DNA of 51,708 bases from Mycobacterium sp. GA-1199 (lineage in GTDB: Bacteria; Actinomycetota; Actinomycetes; Mycobacteriales; Mycobacteriaceae), in assembly GCF_001500045.1 (NCBI RefSeq), contig NZ_LQIX01000024.1, positions 1-51,708 of the forward strand, given 5' to 3'. The notes under the pieces were generated by a model. It saw only the letters and a program-made list of their open reading frames with translations, searched no databases and was not told the DNA's origin. The position numbers and the translations under genes were made by a program. This document shows positions 49,384-51,708 of this stretch, in pieces. The number at the start of each line of letters is the position of its first letter. The first letter of the stretch is position 1.

Positions 49384-50289
49384 ATGACCAACGCCGATAA
49401 CCGCGTGCTGTTCGACGTCGACCGCGACAAGCGGATCGCGACCATCACGTTGAACAACCCCGCGCAGCGCAACTCCTACGACGCGGCGATGCGCGAGACG
49501 GTCGGCCGTTACCTCGACCAGGTCGCCGAGGACGACGACATCACCGTCGTCCTGCTGCGAGGCGCCGAGGGGGTGTTCAGCACGGGGGCCGATATGAACA
49601 ACGCCTACGGCTGGTACGGCGATGGCGATGAGCGCTCGCGCGAAGAGCGGAAGGCAAAGGACTCGGCGCAGGCGAAGAGGCGCCCGAGCCAACGTCGACG
49701 ATTGACGGTGGACCGCAAGTCCTTCGGCTTCTACCACAACTTCATGGGCTTCCCGAAGGTCACGGTGGGGGAGATCAGCGGGTATGCGCTGGGCGGCGGC
49801 TTCGAGATGGCGTTGATGACCGACATCTCCGTCATCGCCCGCACCACGAAGATCGGCATGCCCGCGACCCGCTTCCTCGGGCCCGCGCTGGGCAGCCTGC
49901 ACATGTTCTTCCACCGCCTGGGACCGGTGCTGGCCCGCCGGCTGCTGCTGACCGGCGACATCATCGAGGCCGGCGCGGTCGAACACCTCGGCGTCTTCAC
50001 CGAGACCTGCGAGGCCGACAAGGTCGCTGCACGGGCCCGGTATTGGGCGGAGAAGGCCGCCAAGATGCCCGCCGACGGAGTCGTGATCGCCAAGGAGGCG
50101 TTCCGCCTCGTCGAGCAGAGCCAGGCCTACCAGGGCGAGGAGGTGGCGAGCTACCTGTTCCACGCGTACGGGACGAACCTGCAGTTCGCAGAGGGTGAGT
50201 TCAACTTCGTCAAGACCCGCGCGCAGCACGGCACCAAGGAAGCGTTCCGGCTGCGTGACGAGCATTTCCACGTACCCGAGCCCGAGTAG
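49384..50289 (+). CDS. Enoyl-CoA hydratase/isomerase-family protein
   Basis: 301 residues, somewhat longer than typical, with a basic loop (ERSREERKAKDSAQAKRRPS) around 80-105. ITLNNPAQRNSYDAAMRETV, GVFSTGADMNNAYG and EISGYALGGGFEMALMTDISVIARTTKIGMPATRFLGPALG. By eye Glu144 is kept (GGGFEMA) but Glu164 is Ala. So it may be an isomerase or a single-Glu hydratase. It starts at ATG 49384, 9 bp after the GntR stop, and is followed by the thiolase after 64 bp that holds a CTAG palindrome. Part of the second divergent unit of the island. Confidence 0.9.
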   Translation: MTNADNRVLFDVDRDKRIATITLNNPAQRNSYDAAMRETVGRYLDQVAEDDDITVVLLRGAEGVFSTGADMNNAYGWYGDGDERSREERKAKDSAQAKRRPSQRRRLTVDRKSFGFYHNFMGFPKVTVGEISGYALGGGFEMALMTDISVIARTTKIGMPATRFLGPALGSLHMFFHRLGPVLARRLLLTGDIIEAGAVEHLGVFTETCEADKVAARARYWAEKAAKMPADGVVIAKEAFRLVEQSQAYQGEEVASYLFHAYGTNLQFAEGEFNFVKTRAQHGTKEAFRLRDEHFHVPEPE

Positions 50290-50302
50290 CGGGGTCCGCT
50301 AC

Positions 50303-50315
50303 ACTAGCTGCTAGT
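50303..50315. promoter_or_regulatory. ACTAG-CTG-CTAGT palindrome before the second thiolase
   Basis: ACTAG (50303-50307) and CTAGT (50311-50315) around CTG, in the 64-bp gap before the thiolase. It could be an operator for a separate promoter of that gene. It shares CTAG halves with the site at 25283, but the spacing differs. Confidence 0.35.
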
Positions 50316-50353
50316 TTTGTAACGCCGCTAACGTCGAAACCCGAGGTAGAAAC

Positions 50354-51529
50354 ATGGGAACACCCGTCATCGTCGGTGCCGCCAGGACCGCGATCGGCCG
50401 CTCGTTCAAGGGCACGCTGGTCAACACCCCGCCGGAGACGCTGATCACCGCCGTCCTGCCGGAGGTGATCCGTCGCTCGGGTATCGACCCCAACGACATC
50501 GACGACCTCATCTTCGCCGAATCTCACTACGGCGGCGGCGATTTGGCGCGCTACGCGGCCGATGCCTGCGGGCTGCCCGATGTTCCGGGCCAGTCGGTGA
50601 ACCGGCACTGCGCGGGCAGCCTCACTGCGATCGGCAACGCGGCAGCGCAGATCGGTTCCGGCATGGAGCGCGCGCTGATCGCCGGCGGTGTGCAGTCGCT
50701 GTCGATGACGCCCCTGGTCAACTGGCGTATCCCGGGCCCTGAACTGAAGTTCGAAGAGAAGTGGATGCCGCCTACCCACGTCGAGACGCCTGACGCGCCG
50801 ACACGCGACATGTCGATCACCGTCGGGTGGAACACCGCGCAGGCGGTCGGCATCACGCGCGAGGAGATGGACGCCTGGGCGACGCGGTCGCACCAGCGCG
50901 CGATCGCCGCGATGGACGCGGGCAAGTTCGTCGACGAGATCGTGCCGCTGAAGGTGCAGCAGTTCGACGGTTCGGTCACCGAGTTCAGTGTCGACGAGCA
51001 TCCGCGCCGCGACACCACCGTCGAGAAGCTGGCGGGTCTCAAACCGCTGCACCCCGAGATCGAGGGCTTCTCGATCACCGCGGGCAACAGCAGCGGCACG
51101 AACGACGCGGCGGCGGCGGTGGCGCTTGTCGACGCCGACTACGCCGGCGCCAACAACCTCACCAGGCTGGCCACCGTGAAAGCCTGGGCCGCAGCGGGTG
51201 TGCCGCCGCGCGACTGCGGGCTCGGCGCGGTGAAGGTGATCGGCAAGGTGCTCGACCGCGCCGGCCTCAAGCCGTCCGACGTCGCGCTGTGGGAGATCAA
51301 CGAGGCGTTCGCATCGGTGCCGATCGCGGCGTGCCGCGAGTACGGAATCGACGAGGAGCTTGTGAACTTCTCCGGAAGTGGTTGCAGCCTCGGCCATCCC
51401 ATCGCGGCATCGGGTGCGCGGATGGTCACCACGCTGGTCTACGAGCTGCAGCGGCGCGGCGGCGGAATCGGAGTCGCGGCGATGTGTGCCGGCGGCGGCC
51501 AGGGCGGCGCCGTCGTCATCGAGGTCTAG
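50354..51529 (+). CDS. Thiolase (acetyl-CoA acetyltransferase family)
   Basis: 391 residues. Active-site Cys C86 (SVNRHCAGSLTAIG), NEAFASVP, GHPIAASGARM with the catalytic His, and CAGGGQGGAV with the second Cys. It is complete. Differs from the 37899 thiolase around the pocket, with SVNRHCAG in place of DRRCGSG. Start ATG 50354 follows GAGG. Last gene of the catabolic island; the next coding sequence is a transposase-like start. Two thiolases in the island suggest two cleavage steps or two product sizes. Confidence 0.94.
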   Translation: MGTPVIVGAARTAIGRSFKGTLVNTPPETLITAVLPEVIRRSGIDPNDIDDLIFAESHYGGGDLARYAADACGLPDVPGQSVNRHCAGSLTAIGNAAAQIGSGMERALIAGGVQSLSMTPLVNWRIPGPELKFEEKWMPPTHVETPDAPTRDMSITVGWNTAQAVGITREEMDAWATRSHQRAIAAMDAGKFVDEIVPLKVQQFDGSVTEFSVDEHPRRDTTVEKLAGLKPLHPEIEGFSITAGNSSGTNDAAAAVALVDADYAGANNLTRLATVKAWAAAGVPPRDCGLGAVKVIGKVLDRAGLKPSDVALWEINEAFASVPIAACREYGIDEELVNFSGSGCSLGHPIAASGARMVTTLVYELQRRGGGIGVAAMCAGGGQGGAVVIEV

Positions 51530-51614
51530 CGCCGCTCGATTGTGCATCTGGCGACGAATTTCGGCCGCGGATTCATACGGTCAGTGCAACATCTGTTGTG
51601 ATTGGAGTTGCGCT

Positions 51615-51708
51615 ATGCCGAGTCCGTTCGAAGTTTCGGTTCGTCGAGATTTCTTTGATCGTGTGTGTCTGGGATCGACTGTTGGAGATGCCGCCCGGGG
51701 TGCGGGTG
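51615..51708 (+). mobile_element. Probable IS30-type transposase, N-terminus (cut by window edge)
   Basis: ATG 51615 opens MPSPFEVSVRRDFFDRVCLG, then STVGDAARGAG, a helix-turn-helix-like start resembling the N-terminus of IS30-family transposases, in which V-R-(R/D)-F-F-D-R-V-C is followed by a G-S-T segment. CAACA-TC-TGTTG (51587-51598) and nearby sequence might belong to the left inverted repeat, but its end cannot be fixed. Only ~31 codons are visible. Could be another HTH protein. Confidence 0.42.

Noticed and set aside
1..51708. CRISPR arrays, tRNA or rRNA genes, prophage, NRPS/PKS or secretion-system loci
   Set aside because: No regularly spaced repeats, no cloverleaf or rRNA-like sequence, and no such protein domains were seen on either strand.

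Overview
The window is high-GC actinobacterial DNA and reads as a chromosome segment of a mycobacterium, most likely a fast-growing, environmental Mycolicibacterium-type species. The grounds are a DUF222/13E12-type protein start under a mycobacterial SOS box, fadD15- and moeY-like genes, a mycofactocin-type SDR, paired FadE-like acyl-CoA dehydrogenases, a KshA-like Rieske oxygenase, a universal stress protein behind a DosR-like box, and many GTG starts with ATGA overlaps. No rRNA, tRNA, CRISPR array or phage was seen. The only mobile DNA is a probable transposase start at the extreme right edge.

Layout. 1-6150: a truncated DUF222 gene, an MFS transporter with a cupin protein, a nitroreductase, fadD15, and an NTF2-like/SDR pair. 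6158-15663: MerR, YdeI-like, an NDH-2-like flavoprotein, a TetR regulator with a palindromic operator, a CrtC-like protein next to a kinase-fold protein, then an SDR, a fused double class III CoA-transferase and a crotonase. 15787-18060: a decaying cytochrome P450, a small inverted-repeat region and a secreted protein with no ordinary start codon. 18083-25245: a nitronate-monooxygenase-like enzyme, a Rieske oxygenase/reductase-like pair with its TetR, Usp, and two adjacent acyl-CoA dehydrogenases. 25383-28607: a PAS protein, two TetR regulators and a flavoprotein behind a long leader with a strong hairpin.

28554-33285 is the most intriguing part: a tightly coupled three-gene operon encoding a FeeM/GNAT-like protein, a ThiF-nitroreductase fusion (moeY) and a GAF-GGDEF-EAL cyclic-di-GMP enzyme. 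The gene order looks like M. tuberculosis Rv1356c-Rv1355c-Rv1354c. Its chemistry is not established and it could be a small-molecule modification system tied to c-di-GMP. It is followed by purU and a MaoC hydratase.

34995-51529 is a 16.5 kb catabolic island of four transcription units arranged around two divergent promoters, each with a clear palindrome. It holds two acyl-CoA dehydrogenases, two SDRs, two thiolases, three consecutive AMP-forming CoA ligases, four crotonases, a hotdog protein and two GntR regulators. Together these can activate an organic acid to its CoA ester, dehydrogenate, hydrate or hydrolyse it, oxidise it and cleave it thiolytically. None of the crotonases in the window keeps both classical catalytic glutamates, so ring-opening or other non-hydratase chemistry is plausible. 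The substrate cannot be read from sequence alone.
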